NCBI RefSeq assembly: GCF_015624485.1
Contig: NZ_CP061378.1
Coordinates: 5,580,001-5,644,000 of the forward strand
DNA length: 64,000 nt
Reading direction: 5' to 3'
Source of the DNA: Bradyrhizobium genosp. L
GTDB lineage: Bacteria; Pseudomonadota; Alphaproteobacteria; Rhizobiales; Xanthobacteraceae
In this document: positions 55,736 through 64,000 of the stretch, piece by piece
Position numbering within the stretch: position 1 is the stretch's first letter
How the letters are laid out: each line of letters opens with the position of its first letter
Translations under genes and position numbers: made by a program
The notes under the pieces: model-generated
Database searches by the model: none
Seen by the model: only the letters and a program-made list of their open reading frames with translations
What the model was told of the DNA's origin: nothing

Positions 55736-56440
55736 TCAAACCGACCGCATCAATCCGCCGTCGACGCGGATGTTCTGGCCGGTGATGTAGCCGGCGCCTT
55801 TGGAGACGAGGAAGGAAATCGTCGCCGCGATCTCGTCCATCTTGCCGTAGCGCTTCATCGGCACGCTGTCGCGCCGCGCGTCGGTTTGCGGCAGGCTGTC
55901 GATCCAGCCCGGCAGCAAATTGTTCATGCGCACATTGTCGGCGGCGGTGCTGTCGGTGAACAACTTTGTGAATGCGGCGAGGCCGGCGCGGAACACCGCC
56001 GAGGTCGGGAACATCGCGCTCGGCTCGAACGCCCAGGCGGTGGAGATGTTGACGATCGCGCCGGACTTCTGCGCCTGCATGATCGGCGCGACCAGGCGCG
56101 TCGGGCGGATCACGTTCATCAGATAGATGTCGAGGCCGGTGTGCCACTGCTCGTCGGTCAATTCGAGCACTGCCGCGCGCGGGCCGTGGCCGGCGCTGTT
56201 GACCAGCGCATCGATGCGGCCCCACCGCGCCATCACGCCGTCAACGGCGCGCTTGAGGTCGTCATTCGATCGGTTCGAGCCGGTGAAGCCGAGGCCACCG
56301 AGCGCGTTGGCCAGCGCCTCGCCTTTGCCCGACGAGGACAGGATCGCGACGCGGAATCCGTCGGCCGCCAGCCGCCGCGCCGCGGCCGCTCCCATGCCAC
56401 TGCCGCCCGCGGTGACGAGCGCGACCTTTTCCAAAGCCAT
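55736..56440 (-). CDS. SDR-family protein lacking the catalytic Tyr-Lys pair
   Basis: A 234-residue Rossmann-fold protein of the short-chain dehydrogenase family. The cofactor loop is VTAGGSGMGAAAARRLA (about 9-25) and NSAGHGPRAA stands for NAG. The active-site serine is present in IVNISTAWAFEP, but the expected YxxxK is replaced: the aligned stretch reads FPTSAVFRAGLAAFTKLF, with no Tyr four before a Lys. The C-terminus YITGQNIRVDGGLMRSV is typical. It may bind a dinucleotide without classical redox chemistry. ATG at 56440; the frame extends to 56473. It is located upstream of the BVMO gene, same direction. Confidence 0.85.
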   Translation of the reverse strand: MALEKVALVTAGGSGMGAAAARRLAADGFRVAILSSSGKGEALANALGGLGFTGSNRSNDDLKRAVDGVMARWGRIDALVNSAGHGPRAAVLELTDEQWHTGLDIYLMNVIRPTRLVAPIMQAQKSGAIVNISTAWAFEPSAMFPTSAVFRAGLAAFTKLFTDSTAADNVRMNNLLPGWIDSLPQTDARRDSVPMKRYGKMDEIAATISFLVSKGAGYITGQNIRVDGGLMRSV

Positions 56441-56587
56441 GGTGGATCCCCGTGCTGACGAAAACTGACGCAACGTCTAGCACCGGAGATCGCAGCCCGG
56501 GAAGATGAGCGCGCGGATGTATGAATGCGAGACGGACGGCCCGGGGATCGCATAGAGACAGAATAAGCGCCGGGCCCGGACCCGTCG

Positions 56588-56971
56588 TCAGACCGGCGCC
56601 GCGCCCTTGAGCAGCTTGCCCACGGCTGCGACCAGTTCATCGGGCGAGAACGGCTTTTGCAGCAGCACGCTGTCCGGCACGCCCCTGGTCGGCCACTCGT
56701 CGCCGCCGCCGCCGGTGATGTAGAGCACCGGGAACGACGGATCGATCTCGCGGGCGCCGCGCGCCACGCGCCAGCCGTCGAGCCGGCCGAGCAAACGGAT
56801 ATCGGTGACGAGCGCGCTGTACTTGGTCTGGAACGCCTTCAGCAGCGTCAGCGCTTCCTCGCCGGAGGGCGCGATCGCAGGCTCGAAGCCGCCGTCCCGC
56901 AGGGCGTCCTCGACCATCATCTGCAGGTCACGGTCGTCTTCGATGACGAGAATGATCGGCGCGTCTTGCAA
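56588..56971 (-). CDS. Single-domain response regulator
   Basis: A 127-residue CheY-like receiver with no output domain. The acidic pair is in LVIEDDRDLQMM, the phosphoacceptor Asp in SALVTDIRLLGRLDGW, Thr in VLYITGGGGDEW and the conserved Lys in LLQKPFSPDEL. I chose the TTG start at 56971 because GGGGGA lies just upstream; a GTG at 57046 would add 25 residues without a good site. No histidine kinase is adjacent, so the partner is unknown. Confidence 0.82.
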   Translation of the reverse strand: MQDAPIILVIEDDRDLQMMVEDALRDGGFEPAIAPSGEEALTLLKAFQTKYSALVTDIRLLGRLDGWRVARGAREIDPSFPVLYITGGGGDEWPTRGVPDSVLLQKPFSPDELVAAVGKLLKGAAPV

Positions 56972-57078
56972 AGCTGTCCCCCAGAACCGGCCGAGGATGC
57001 CCCGGCTCGGCGAGCATAAGCAGCAAATAATGGCCACCGTTGGCACGGTGCCACCCAGTAGAAATACGGACGTGCGCC

Positions 57079-58302
57079 CTATTCGTCGGCGAATTCGTCT
57101 TCTTCGTTGACCCCGGGCTTGCCCCGGGGCGCAGCCGGCTTTCTGCCGCCAAGCGATCCTGTGGCATAAGGATCGCGCGCTGCATAGGGGTTGCGGCCAG
57201 CGGCGCGGGCGGCGACCTCCTCGCCGGAGCGGGCCGCCGGCTCGCAGATGATGCGGCGGCTGGCGCGGCGCATCAGGTCCACATGGATGTGGTCGTAGTG
57301 ATAGACGTTGGAGCCCGGCGCCAGCACCGTATTGAAATGCTGGCAGGCGCCGCCCTGCACGTCACGCAGAAAGCCCTGCTCCTCCGGCAGCCCCTTCCAG
57401 CCATCCTTCACCACGATGCGGCGGCCGTCGGCCAGCGTGAAGGCGGCGATATCGAGCGCATTGCCGAACGCGTGTTCGGAGATGTGCGCATGCGGATTGC
57501 CATTCATGCCGCGGCACGAATAGGCCGAAATCTGCTTGATCTCGACGACGCGCGCGCCGAACCAGCGCTGCGCTGCCGGCTGCACGGAATCGGCGAGCCA
57601 GCGCTCCAGCACCGAGACGATCGGGCATGCCAGGGTCGCGGCCGGCTTCACGGCCACCGGACCGACCGCGGCAATCGCGCTGCCGTTCGATGGGCCGAGC
57701 CGCGGCGGCGGCGCTTCGGCCGGCGGCTGCTGCGAATAGGGCGCCGGCGAATACGATCCGGCGGCGCTGTCGCGCTGTGAACGGGACGGCAGGCCGGGGT
57801 AATAGGGTTGGCCGCCGCGCGCGTCGGGCGTGCCCTCGGGCGGCAGATCGATCTCGTCCTGTTGCGGCGCGACGCCGGGAGCGGAGAGCGAGATCGGTCC
57901 GCCCGACTGGCCGCCATAGCCCGGCTGGTTGCCATAGCCCGGCTGGCTCACAGCCTGGCTGGAATACGGCGCCTGCTGCTGCGGCGGGTTGATCGGCCAG
58001 CGCGGCTGGTTGCCGACCGGCGCCGGCGGCCGCAGATCGTCGGCAAATCCGTAAGCCGAATTGCTTTCGCCGAGTGCAGCGACCTTGAGCGGGAACTCGG
58101 CGCCGCAGGCGCCGGGACCCGAGATCGGATCGATACGGACGAGGTCGGCGCTTTCCTTGACCGCGCCGGATTTCAGGCATGCGGCCTCTGCCTCGGCCCG
58201 CCACGGCTCGCGCTCGGCAGTCTGAAACAGACCGCGACTGCAACCAGCCAGCGAAACAAGGACAAGGGAGCCGACGAGATACAAACGAACTCCACGCGTC
58301 AT
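57079..58302 (-). CDS. Extensin-like lipoprotein (M15-type fold)
   Basis: A 407-residue predicted lipoprotein. The signal sequence LVGSLVLVSLAGCS puts the lipidated cysteine near residue 21. A low-complexity Pro/Gln/Gly/Tyr-rich linker (about 90-215) follows. The C-terminal extensin-like domain contains YSCRGMNGNPHAHISEHAFGNALDIAAF and NVYHYDHIHVDLMRR, whose His/Asp residues match the zinc site of M15 DD-peptidases. It probably acts on or binds peptidoglycan in the periplasm. A basic/acidic tail ends in EEDEFADE. ATG at 58302. Confidence 0.85.
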   Translation of the reverse strand: MTRGVRLYLVGSLVLVSLAGCSRGLFQTAEREPWRAEAEAACLKSGAVKESADLVRIDPISGPGACGAEFPLKVAALGESNSAYGFADDLRPPAPVGNQPRWPINPPQQQAPYSSQAVSQPGYGNQPGYGGQSGGPISLSAPGVAPQQDEIDLPPEGTPDARGGQPYYPGLPSRSQRDSAAGSYSPAPYSQQPPAEAPPPRLGPSNGSAIAAVGPVAVKPAATLACPIVSVLERWLADSVQPAAQRWFGARVVEIKQISAYSCRGMNGNPHAHISEHAFGNALDIAAFTLADGRRIVVKDGWKGLPEEQGFLRDVQGGACQHFNTVLAPGSNVYHYDHIHVDLMRRASRRIICEPAARSGEEVAARAAGRNPYAARDPYATGSLGGRKPAAPRGKPGVNEEDEFADE

Positions 58303-58757
58303 GCCGCGCAGGTTCTGCGAATTTAATTAAAGACTCTTCAACGCATTGATTTCATGTGTTTTTAACCATGCGATGGAACCCGGCAGCGCGATCGCGCGTC
58401 GCCGAGCTTGGTTTCTCGTGATGACCAGGTGGAGCGAACGACGACCCTGCTGCCATACGATGACGTGACGTTGGAGAATTCACCCTCGAAGGTCACGCCA
58501 CATCACGCCAACGCGCGCCGCAATAGAATCAGCGCAACCAATCGGAGCCTGGCCGCCCCTGGGTTCGGCGAGCGCGTTTCACGGATTTATTTGAGGGCCG
58601 ATCAACATATTGATCCGCCATTGCTTTGACCGCACCGCGGAACGCGGCATGGCTGCCGAAGGTCGACCTGGACAGGACCACTGACTTTTTCGGCCGGGAA
58701 CCACTTGCTAGCGTCGGCGTTAATGCGGGCAGCGTTGTGAACCAAGGGAGCTTCCCA
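58303..58757. other. Intergenic region between the extensin-like gene and a small membrane gene
   Basis: A 455-base gap. Near 58325-58365 it has an AT-rich stretch (TTTAATTAAAGACTCTT) that probably holds the promoter of the extensin-like gene. Short frames within the gap lack ribosome sites. Nothing else could be identified. Confidence 0.4.
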
Positions 58758-58853
58758 ATGGATTTCGCGAGTCCTGTGCTGAGCAAGCTGAGCATTGTGG
58801 CCGCGTACATCGCGTTAGCCTTCGTCGGCGCCATCATCCTCGGCGTCTTCTAG
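58758..58853 (+). CDS. Small 31-residue membrane protein
   Basis: A single-pass miniprotein: MDFASPVLSKLS followed by one hydrophobic helix (IVAAYIALAFVGAIILGVF). AAGGGAG lies nine bases before the ATG, and a strong hairpin (58879-58905) followed by TTT lies 25 bases after the stop, so it has the makings of an independent transcription unit. The open frame continues upstream to 58626, but without a ribosome site. Function unknown. Confidence 0.65.
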   Translation: MDFASPVLSKLSIVAAYIALAFVGAIILGVF

Positions 58854-58878
58854 ACATTCGATCAGCCCTGAAGTCTCC

Positions 58879-58905
58879 GCGCCCGGCGGCCGCCCCGCCG
58901 GGCGC
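58879..58905 (+). terminator. Terminator after the small membrane protein
   Basis: GCGCCCGGCGG and CCGCCGGGCGC pair perfectly (11 bp) around a 5-base loop, followed by TTTGCGTC. Position and strength fit a rho-independent terminator, though the U-tract is short. Confidence 0.7.
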
Positions 58906-58939
58906 TTTGCGTCGATGGTTCGCGTCCAGATTTGAGCCG

Positions 58940-59281
58940 TCAGAAATTCGAGCAGCTCGAGCCGGTGACGCTGCCGATCGTAAAATCGTGGCAGACGAGG
59001 CCGGGATTGTCGGGATCGGGATAACCGTCATCCGTCCTCTGCCGCTCGCGGATCGTGTGCGAGAAGCGCCAGCCGCGGGCGCGCATCCAGTTCTTGTAGG
59101 GCCGTGACGTCGGCGAGCCGTTCTGCGGTGCGCCAAACTGCGCATCGCAATACGCATGGTCGACATGCAGCGCGTCGTCGCCGCGCCTCTGCTTCAGCAT
59201 GTTGGTCCAGATGTCCTGATCGGCATGGGCGGCGGCAACGCCGCCGACCAGCAAGAGCGCCATCAGACTCACGCGTTTCAT
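58940..59281 (-). CDS. Secreted hypothetical protein
   Basis: A 113-residue protein with a clear signal peptide ([20 protein letters not shown], cleavage after AHA). The mature part has three cysteines ([22 protein letters not shown]) and a tryptophan-rich middle ([21 protein letters not shown]). I do not recognise the family. The ATG at 59281 has GGAGG upstream. It is convergent with the small membrane protein gene. Confidence 0.7.
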   Translation of the reverse strand: MKRVSLMALLLVGGVAAAHADQDIWTNMLKQRRGDDALHVDHAYCDAQFGAPQNGSPTSRPYKNWMRARGWRFSHTIRERQRTDDGYPDPDNPGLVCHDFTIGSVTGSSCSNF

Positions 59282-59375
59282 GCTTGCCTCCATCGCTTGC
59301 ACTGACACCTGTCGGTCGCGCGCGATGAGGCTGCGGGTTCGAAGCCGGCCGGTTACAAATTGGACATTTGCGCGC

Positions 59376-60179
59376 TCATGACCGCGGTTCGGATTGGTCC
59401 CGCCGCTCGGTGAACACGCGGCGCGGCGAGCGCGAGACGCGGAGCCAGTCGGCGCCGGTGCAATAGAAGCGGCCGAGCGCGCACGCCTCGACCCGCAGCG
59501 TGTCGATCCCCTTCAGCCGCATCGTGCCGTAATAGGTGCTGCCGCTGCCGGCGCTGTAGACGGTGCCGCTCCACTGCGTGTCCTTTTTCGGCTTCATGTT
59601 GATCAGCACGGCTTCGCCGAGATCGCGTGATGACTTGTCCAGCACATAGCCGCACAGCGCCGTGCCGCAGCTGCGGATCCGCACCAGGCCGTCGGCCTCG
59701 GTCTGCCAATCGCCGACCGGCGCCTCGGCCGGCTCGTCGTCGCGTTGGCGCGGCGGCGCCGCAGGCGCGGGCTCGCGCGCCGCGACCGGAAGTGGCGCAA
59801 GCAGTGGCACCGGAGCCGCGACAACGGGCCGTGGCGGGGGTGCCGGCGGCGCTGCGACCGGGGCGGCTGCGACCGGGGCGGGCTTCTCCACGATCGCCGG
59901 CGCGGCAGACGGAGCAAGCGGTGGAAGCACGGCGCTTGCGACCGGCGCGGCGGCAATCACCGCCGTCGTCGCCGGCGCCTTGACCGGCTTTGGCGCATCA
60001 TAATTCTCATCGCGGCCGTCGCGCCTGGAGACGCCGGAGACCGAGACGCAGGACAGCGAGCGGCACCGCGTGGATTCGATATGGATCCGATGGCCGCCGA
60101 CCGAGAACGAGATGCCGCTGCCGGCATGGGCCGACGAAGCGAGCAGCATCAGCACGGCGAGCAGCGAAAAGCGCGTCAT
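59376..60179 (-). CDS. DUF2147-type periplasmic protein (paralog 1)
   Basis: A 267-residue exported protein. It has a signal peptide ([14 protein letters not shown]), a short N-terminal domain ([26 protein letters not shown]), an Ala/Pro linker of about 100 residues, and a C-terminal DUF2147 domain ([25 protein letters not shown] to [23 protein letters not shown]). It has the same architecture as the divergent gene at 60375-61160. Function is not established; the domain is thought to bind small molecules or lipids in the envelope. Confidence 0.85.
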   Translation of the reverse strand: MTRFSLLAVLMLLASSAHAGSGISFSVGGHRIHIESTRCRSLSCVSVSGVSRRDGRDENYDAPKPVKAPATTAVIAAAPVASAVLPPLAPSAAPAIVEKPAPVAAAPVAAPPAPPPRPVVAAPVPLLAPLPVAAREPAPAAPPRQRDDEPAEAPVGDWQTEADGLVRIRSCGTALCGYVLDKSSRDLGEAVLINMKPKKDTQWSGTVYSAGSGSTYYGTMRLKGIDTLRVEACALGRFYCTGADWLRVSRSPRRVFTERRDQSEPRS

Positions 60180-60374
60180 GGGAGTCTCCCGGATGTCAGG
60201 CCGACGCTAGCCGGGAGCCGCTCGCGGCGCCGTGATCTGAGTCACCGTGGCAGCCGTCCCGCGACCGCCCGGAGCGTGATGCACATCACGGAAGCCGGCG
60301 CTGGCGGCGCGTAGCTTCCGGGCATCATCCGATGCAACCCGGCACACGCCGCTCAACATTCAGGGGAGACTGTC

Positions 60375-61160
60375 ATGAAGAAGCTCGTTGCGATCGCCGC
60401 CCTGCTGATGGCGACCACCTCAGCCCATGCCGGCGGGGCCGGCATCACCTTCCAGATCGACGGCCAGCGCATCCATGTCGAAGCGCCGCGCAACTGCAAC
60501 GCGCTGTCCTGCATCCGCATCGTCGCGCCGGGCTACAACGGCAATATCGGCGACATCAACATGAAGGGTCTCGGTTCGAAGAAGGACGACGACGATGACT
60601 ATGCCGCGTCCGACACGCCGCCGCCCCCGCCGCCGTCTTCGCCTCGCCATACGCGCTATCGCGTGCCGGCCACCGCGCAGCAGGACCAGCAATCGGCAGC
60701 CCCCGCGACGGCCGATGTGTCGCCGCCTCCTCCGCCGCCCGCCCCGACCACAACGGTCGCGACCGCCGCTCCTGCACCGGTCGAGGCCACACCCGTTGCG
60801 CCGGCGCCGGCTCCGGTCGCCGCCACCCAGCCCGCGCCGCAGCCTGCGCCGATCACCGCAGCCCCAGAGCCCGCGCCGACCGGACCGATCGGCATCTGGG
60901 CCACCGAGGAGAACAAGGGCAATGTCCGCGTCGAGCAATGCGGCGCCAACCTCTGCGGCTACTCGGAGAAAAGCGGCGAGCAGATCCTGATCAACATGAA
61001 GCCCGCCGGCAGCAAATGGAGCGGCCGCATCCACGACCCCGACTCCGGCCGCAATTACGACTCGACCATCGCGATGAAGGGCCCGAATGCGATGCGGGTG
61101 CAGGGTTGCGCCTTTGGCGGCATGTTCTGCGGCGGCCAGACCTGGAAGCGCGCCGGCTAG
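60375..61160 (+). CDS. DUF2147-type periplasmic protein (paralog 2)
   Basis: A 261-residue exported protein with a signal peptide (LVAIAALLMATTSAHA). The N-terminal domain GITFQIDGQRIHVEAPRNC-NALSCIRIV parallels that of the divergent paralog. An Asp-rich stretch, polyproline and Ala/Pro linker follow, then a DUF2147 domain (IGIWATEENKGNVRVEQCGANLCGYS to MRVQGCAFGGMFCGGQTWKR). AGGGGAGA precedes the ATG. The 195-base divergent region must carry both promoters. Confidence 0.85.
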   Translation: MKKLVAIAALLMATTSAHAGGAGITFQIDGQRIHVEAPRNCNALSCIRIVAPGYNGNIGDINMKGLGSKKDDDDDYAASDTPPPPPPSSPRHTRYRVPATAQQDQQSAAPATADVSPPPPPPAPTTTVATAAPAPVEATPVAPAPAPVAATQPAPQPAPITAAPEPAPTGPIGIWATEENKGNVRVEQCGANLCGYSEKSGEQILINMKPAGSKWSGRIHDPDSGRNYDSTIAMKGPNAMRVQGCAFGGMFCGGQTWKRAG

Positions 61161-61300
61161 CTCAACGCGCGTTCTCGATGCCCGATGTCCGCTGCCTCAC
61201 CCCCGGCCCAGCGGACATCGGCCGTTGATGCCCGCTTCATCCGGAGCATCCGAGACGGTATAATCTCCCGACGCAATGAATCTCACGGGAGCGGCACCAG

Positions 61301-62392
61301 ATGGCGTTGACGGCTCTTGATCTCGGCCTCCGCGGTGCGGTGGTCGGGCTGTTCCTGGTGGTCTGCGCCGTCCTGCTGCTGCGCTACACCGCCGTGCACC
61401 GCGCGGCGAGCCTTGGTGCCGCGCTAGGCGTGGCAGGTGCGGCCTACGCGATCTCGACGGCGCCGTTCTTTCCCACCTGGTCGTTCGGCTGGAGCTCGCC
61501 CTTTGTCGCACTCGGCATGAGCTCTCCCGTCATCCTGTGGCTGTGGGCGCGCATGATCTTCGACGCGCATTTTGTGCTGCGGCCCTGGCATGGCGTGATG
61601 TGGGCGGTCGTCGCCGGCATCGGCGTCGTCACTTTCAGCGGCTCGACCGGCTGGCCGGGCCTCGCGGCGACCTGCGGCCGCCTGCTGGCGCTGACGACGA
61701 TCGCCTGCGCCCTGCTCGCCATGGCGCAGATTCCGAAGGGCTGGCGCAAGGCCATCGCCACCGCGCGCGGCCGGCTGCTGGTCGCGCTGATCATCGGCAT
61801 CAGCCTGCAGATGATGCTGGGCGCGGGCGCCGGGCTTGCCGCGATCCCGATCCGGGCCAACAGCCTCGCGCACGCGCTCGGCCTCGGCGCCTTCGCGCTG
61901 ATCTCGGTCTGGATGATGCTGTTCGATCCGCCCGAGAGCGAGCCGGCCGTGGCCGGCGCTGGCGGAAGCGATCAGGCCACCCAAATGGCGCGCTCGCTTG
62001 GCAATGTTGACCTGACGGCGGCGGACCACGCCGCGCTCAACCGCCTTAAATATCTGATGACGACCGAACGGGCCTACCGGCAGGAGGGGTTGAGCATCGG
62101 CGTCCTCGCGGTCAAGCTTGGCCTGCCGGAGTACCGCTTGCGCAGCCTGATCAATGACGGGCTCGGCCACCGCAACTTCAACGCCTTCGTCAACCGGTAT
62201 CGCCTCGACGAGGCCAAGGCGGCGCTCGCCGATCCAGGCCAGACCGAAGTGCCGGTGCTGACGATCGCGCTCGATGCCGGGTTCCAGTCGCTGGCGCCGT
62301 TCAACCGCGCCTTCAAGGCTGAGACCGGATTGACGCCGACCGAATTCCGCCGGCGGATCGCGGGCGCGACGGAAATCGCCCCGTCAGACTGA
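61301..62392 (+). CDS. Membrane-anchored AraC-family regulator
   Basis: A 363-residue protein with about seven hydrophobic segments in residues 1-215 and an AraC-type DNA-binding domain at about 245-355 (LKYLMTTERAYRQEGLSIGVLAVKLGLPEYRLRSLIN, then LTIALDAGFQSLAPFNRAFKAETGLTPTEFRR). It is a membrane-embedded sensor-regulator; signal and target are unknown. ATG at 61301 with GGGAG upstream. It stands alone, 90 bases before the CPBP gene. Confidence 0.9.
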   Translation: MALTALDLGLRGAVVGLFLVVCAVLLLRYTAVHRAASLGAALGVAGAAYAISTAPFFPTWSFGWSSPFVALGMSSPVILWLWARMIFDAHFVLRPWHGVMWAVVAGIGVVTFSGSTGWPGLAATCGRLLALTTIACALLAMAQIPKGWRKAIATARGRLLVALIIGISLQMMLGAGAGLAAIPIRANSLAHALGLGAFALISVWMMLFDPPESEPAVAGAGGSDQATQMARSLGNVDLTAADHAALNRLKYLMTTERAYRQEGLSIGVLAVKLGLPEYRLRSLINDGLGHRNFNAFVNRYRLDEAKAALADPGQTEVPVLTIALDAGFQSLAPFNRAFKAETGLTPTEFRRRIAGATEIAPSD

Positions 62393-62482
62393 CAAATCGT
62401 TCCTCGATTTCGAAATTCGATAGGCGCGAAGCCGCGCGATCTGCCTGACTGGGCCCGAACGACAGGGATTCGAGGCATCCAG

Positions 62483-63289
62483 GTGAGTGAGGCTGTACGA
62501 GACGGCTCGGTCCAACCCGCCGGGCTCTGGACCCCCGCGGGCCGCGGCGGCTGGCGCGAAGGCGCGGTTGTCCTTGCAATCGTGCTGGCACCGGTCGGAC
62601 TGGCGGTGATCCTGACCACCGCGGCCATGCTGGCGCTGGTGATCTGGCAACTCCAGGATCAGGGCTACGTCGATCTGCCGACACCGGCCAATATTCGGCT
62701 GCTCGGGATGTTGTGCTACGTCGCCGGCAGCTGGATTGCGGTGGTCGCGGCCTGGTTCTGGTCGCAGCGACGGGGCATGCGCCGCGACGTCTTCATCTTT
62801 CGCCGGCTGACATGGCCGGCCGCGGCGGCGAGCCTCGTCGGGCTGGTGATCGCGGTCTATGGCGCCCCGGCCGCCACACACTGGCTGTCGCATGCCCTCG
62901 GCGGCGGCGGGCCGGGCGTCCGGATCAATCTGCACAGCCCGTACACGACCGCAGTCTATCTGCTGGTTTTCGTGATTACGTCGCCGTTATGCGAGGAGGT
63001 CCTCTATCGCGGGCTCCTGGTGGCCTGGCTACGTCGGGTCGGCTGGCATGATGTCGCGATCTGGCTGGTCGGCAGCCTGATCTTCGGGGCCAACCATGTC
63101 ATCGCGCTCGGCGTGGCCTGGAGCATCGTCATGGTAGCCTTCGGCGCGATATTGTTCGCGCTCCGGATGCGCCATGGCTCGCTCACGCCGGCCTGGCTCA
63201 CCCATCTGCTGTTCAATGCGCAGCCATTTCTGATCCTGCCGCTGATCAACAAGTTCGCCCCCGCCTTGCATCCCGGTGTCATCTCTTAA
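62483..63289 (+). CDS. CPBP-family intramembrane metalloprotease
   Basis: A 268-residue membrane protein of the CPBP (Abi/Rce1-like) family with about seven hydrophobic helices. The family's catalytic motifs are visible: Glu-Glu in PLCEEVLYRGLLVAWL (EExxxR), His in FGANHVIALG and His/Asn in LTHLLFNAQP. It starts at a GTG at 62483, with no ATG nearby. It overlaps the upstream extension of the next gene, so the two are probably co-transcribed. The substrate is unknown. Confidence 0.87.
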   Translation: MSEAVRDGSVQPAGLWTPAGRGGWREGAVVLAIVLAPVGLAVILTTAAMLALVIWQLQDQGYVDLPTPANIRLLGMLCYVAGSWIAVVAAWFWSQRRGMRRDVFIFRRLTWPAAAASLVGLVIAVYGAPAATHWLSHALGGGGPGVRINLHSPYTTAVYLLVFVITSPLCEEVLYRGLLVAWLRRVGWHDVAIWLVGSLIFGANHVIALGVAWSIVMVAFGAILFALRMRHGSLTPAWLTHLLFNAQPFLILPLINKFAPALHPGVIS

Positions 63290-63311
63290 GCGACGTGGAG
63301 TTCAACGACCG

Positions 63312-63929
63312 ATGAAGAATTTCCTCCATGCCGCCCGGCTGCTGCTGCTCGACCTGGCGTCGACCCTGGTGTTTCTCATCCTGTTCCTGACGACGCACAG
63401 CACTGCGCTCTCGGTCGGCCTCGGCGTCGCGTTCGGCGTCGCGCAGATCGGCATCCAGCTCGTCCGCGGCAAGCGAATCGACGTGATGGAATGGCTGAGC
63501 CTGTTCCTGGTCGTCGCCGCGGGCGGCGCAACGCTGCTCACCCACGACCCGCGCTTCGTGCTGATCAAGCCGAGCGTGATCTACGCGGTCGTAGGCTGTG
63601 TGATGCTCAAGCCAGGATGGCTCAATCGCTATCTGCCCGAGATTGCGAGGACCGTCGTGCCCGATGTCGCGATCAAGGTCGGCTATGCCTGGGCAGGCCT
63701 GATGTTCGTCTCCGCGGCGGTGAACGCGTTCGTCGCGCTGACCTGCGATGTGGCGACATGGGCCGTGGTGATGCCGATCTACGGCATGGTGAGCAAGATC
63801 GTCGTTTTCCTCGGCGGGTTCGCGGCGATGCGCATCATCGGCCGGCGCCGCGTCCGCGCCATGCCGGAAGCCGAACGCAACGCCGTGCTTGCGCTCGAGG
63901 GAGGGACGGCGACGGCCCAGGCTGGTTAA
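63312..63929 (+). CDS. Inner-membrane septation protein, YciB/IspZ-like
   Basis: A 205-residue membrane protein with about five or six hydrophobic segments (LLLLDLASTLVFLILFL, ALSVGLGVAFGVAQIGIQL, MEWLSLFLVVAAGGATLL and later). Its pattern, including the KP-containing loop FVLIKPSVIYAVVGCVML and the Leu-Asn-Arg-Tyr-Leu-Pro stretch, matches the YciB/IspZ intracellular septation family. The ATG at 63312 is preferred over a GTG at 63276 that lies in the upstream gene. Family knowledge links YciB to cell-envelope and septum maintenance. Confidence 0.75.
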   Translation: MKNFLHAARLLLLDLASTLVFLILFLTTHSTALSVGLGVAFGVAQIGIQLVRGKRIDVMEWLSLFLVVAAGGATLLTHDPRFVLIKPSVIYAVVGCVMLKPGWLNRYLPEIARTVVPDVAIKVGYAWAGLMFVSAAVNAFVALTCDVATWAVVMPIYGMVSKIVVFLGGFAAMRIIGRRRVRAMPEAERNAVLALEGGTATAQAG

Positions 63930-64000
63930 CCAAACCGACGCGCCGCACGACGAAACCATTTCGCCCGCGCGACGAAGCCGTACTGAAACCAAGCGTCCCT

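Overview
The window is a GC-rich (by eye about two thirds G+C) chromosomal segment of an alphaproteobacterium, most likely Bradyrhizobium or a close relative (Nitrobacteraceae). The reasons are the order of the division and cell-wall genes, a meso-DAP-type MurE, the many short palindromic repeats beginning GTC(A/G)T, and a TetR/EmrAB locus resembling the flavonoid-responsive FrrA/EmrAB locus of Bradyrhizobium. No tRNA, rRNA gene or CRISPR array was found. One structural RNA gene is present, the RNase P RNA (rnpB).

Layout. 0.1-5.4 kb (+ strand mostly): prmA, a cysteine-cluster protein, a small unknown gene, an aminopeptidase P and a Bcr/CflA drug exporter. 5.5-32.8 kb (all - strand): a 27-kb division and cell-wall cluster. 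In transcription order it reads rsmH-ftsL-ftsI-murE-murF-mraY-murD-ftsW-murG-(unknown gene)-murC-murB-ddl-ftsQ-ftsA-ftsZ-lpxC-bamD-recN-ligA. It links peptidoglycan precursor synthesis, septum assembly, lipid A synthesis, outer-membrane assembly and DNA repair/ligation. Two small GIY-YIG nuclease genes lie inside it on the opposite strand, each enclosed by palindromic repeats. 33.3-36.8 kb (+): a peptidoglycan amidase, then a FecR protein paired with a CHASE2 adenylate cyclase. 36.8-40.9 kb: an ECF42-type sigma factor with a DGPF protein, rnpB and a TPR protein. 41.1-42.5 kb: an intact IS4-family element with a 10-bp target duplication. 42.6-52.6 kb: a transporter-rich region (TauE/SafE, EamA, MATE, ABC exporter with a candidate leader peptide, EmrAB with a divergent TetR and its palindromic operator). 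52.7-56.4 kb: a Baeyer-Villiger-type monooxygenase fused to an esterase, and an atypical SDR. 56.6-64 kb: a response regulator, an extensin-like lipoprotein, small secreted or membrane proteins, two divergent DUF2147 paralogs, a membrane-bound AraC regulator, a CPBP protease and a YciB/IspZ-like septation protein.

Most notable signal. The GIY-YIG gene at 18895-19185 sits between perfect 35-bp inverted repeats, each of which folds into a hairpin, and its stop codon runs into the right repeat. A second GIY-YIG gene at 7737-8024 is enclosed by copies of a different palindrome family. That other family recurs across the window with hairpin stems that change sequence but keep pairing. All four families share a GTC(A/G)T head. 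This suggests a REP/REPIN-like system in which GIY-YIG nucleases take the role that RAYT transposases have in other bacteria. That is an inference and needs genome-wide testing.
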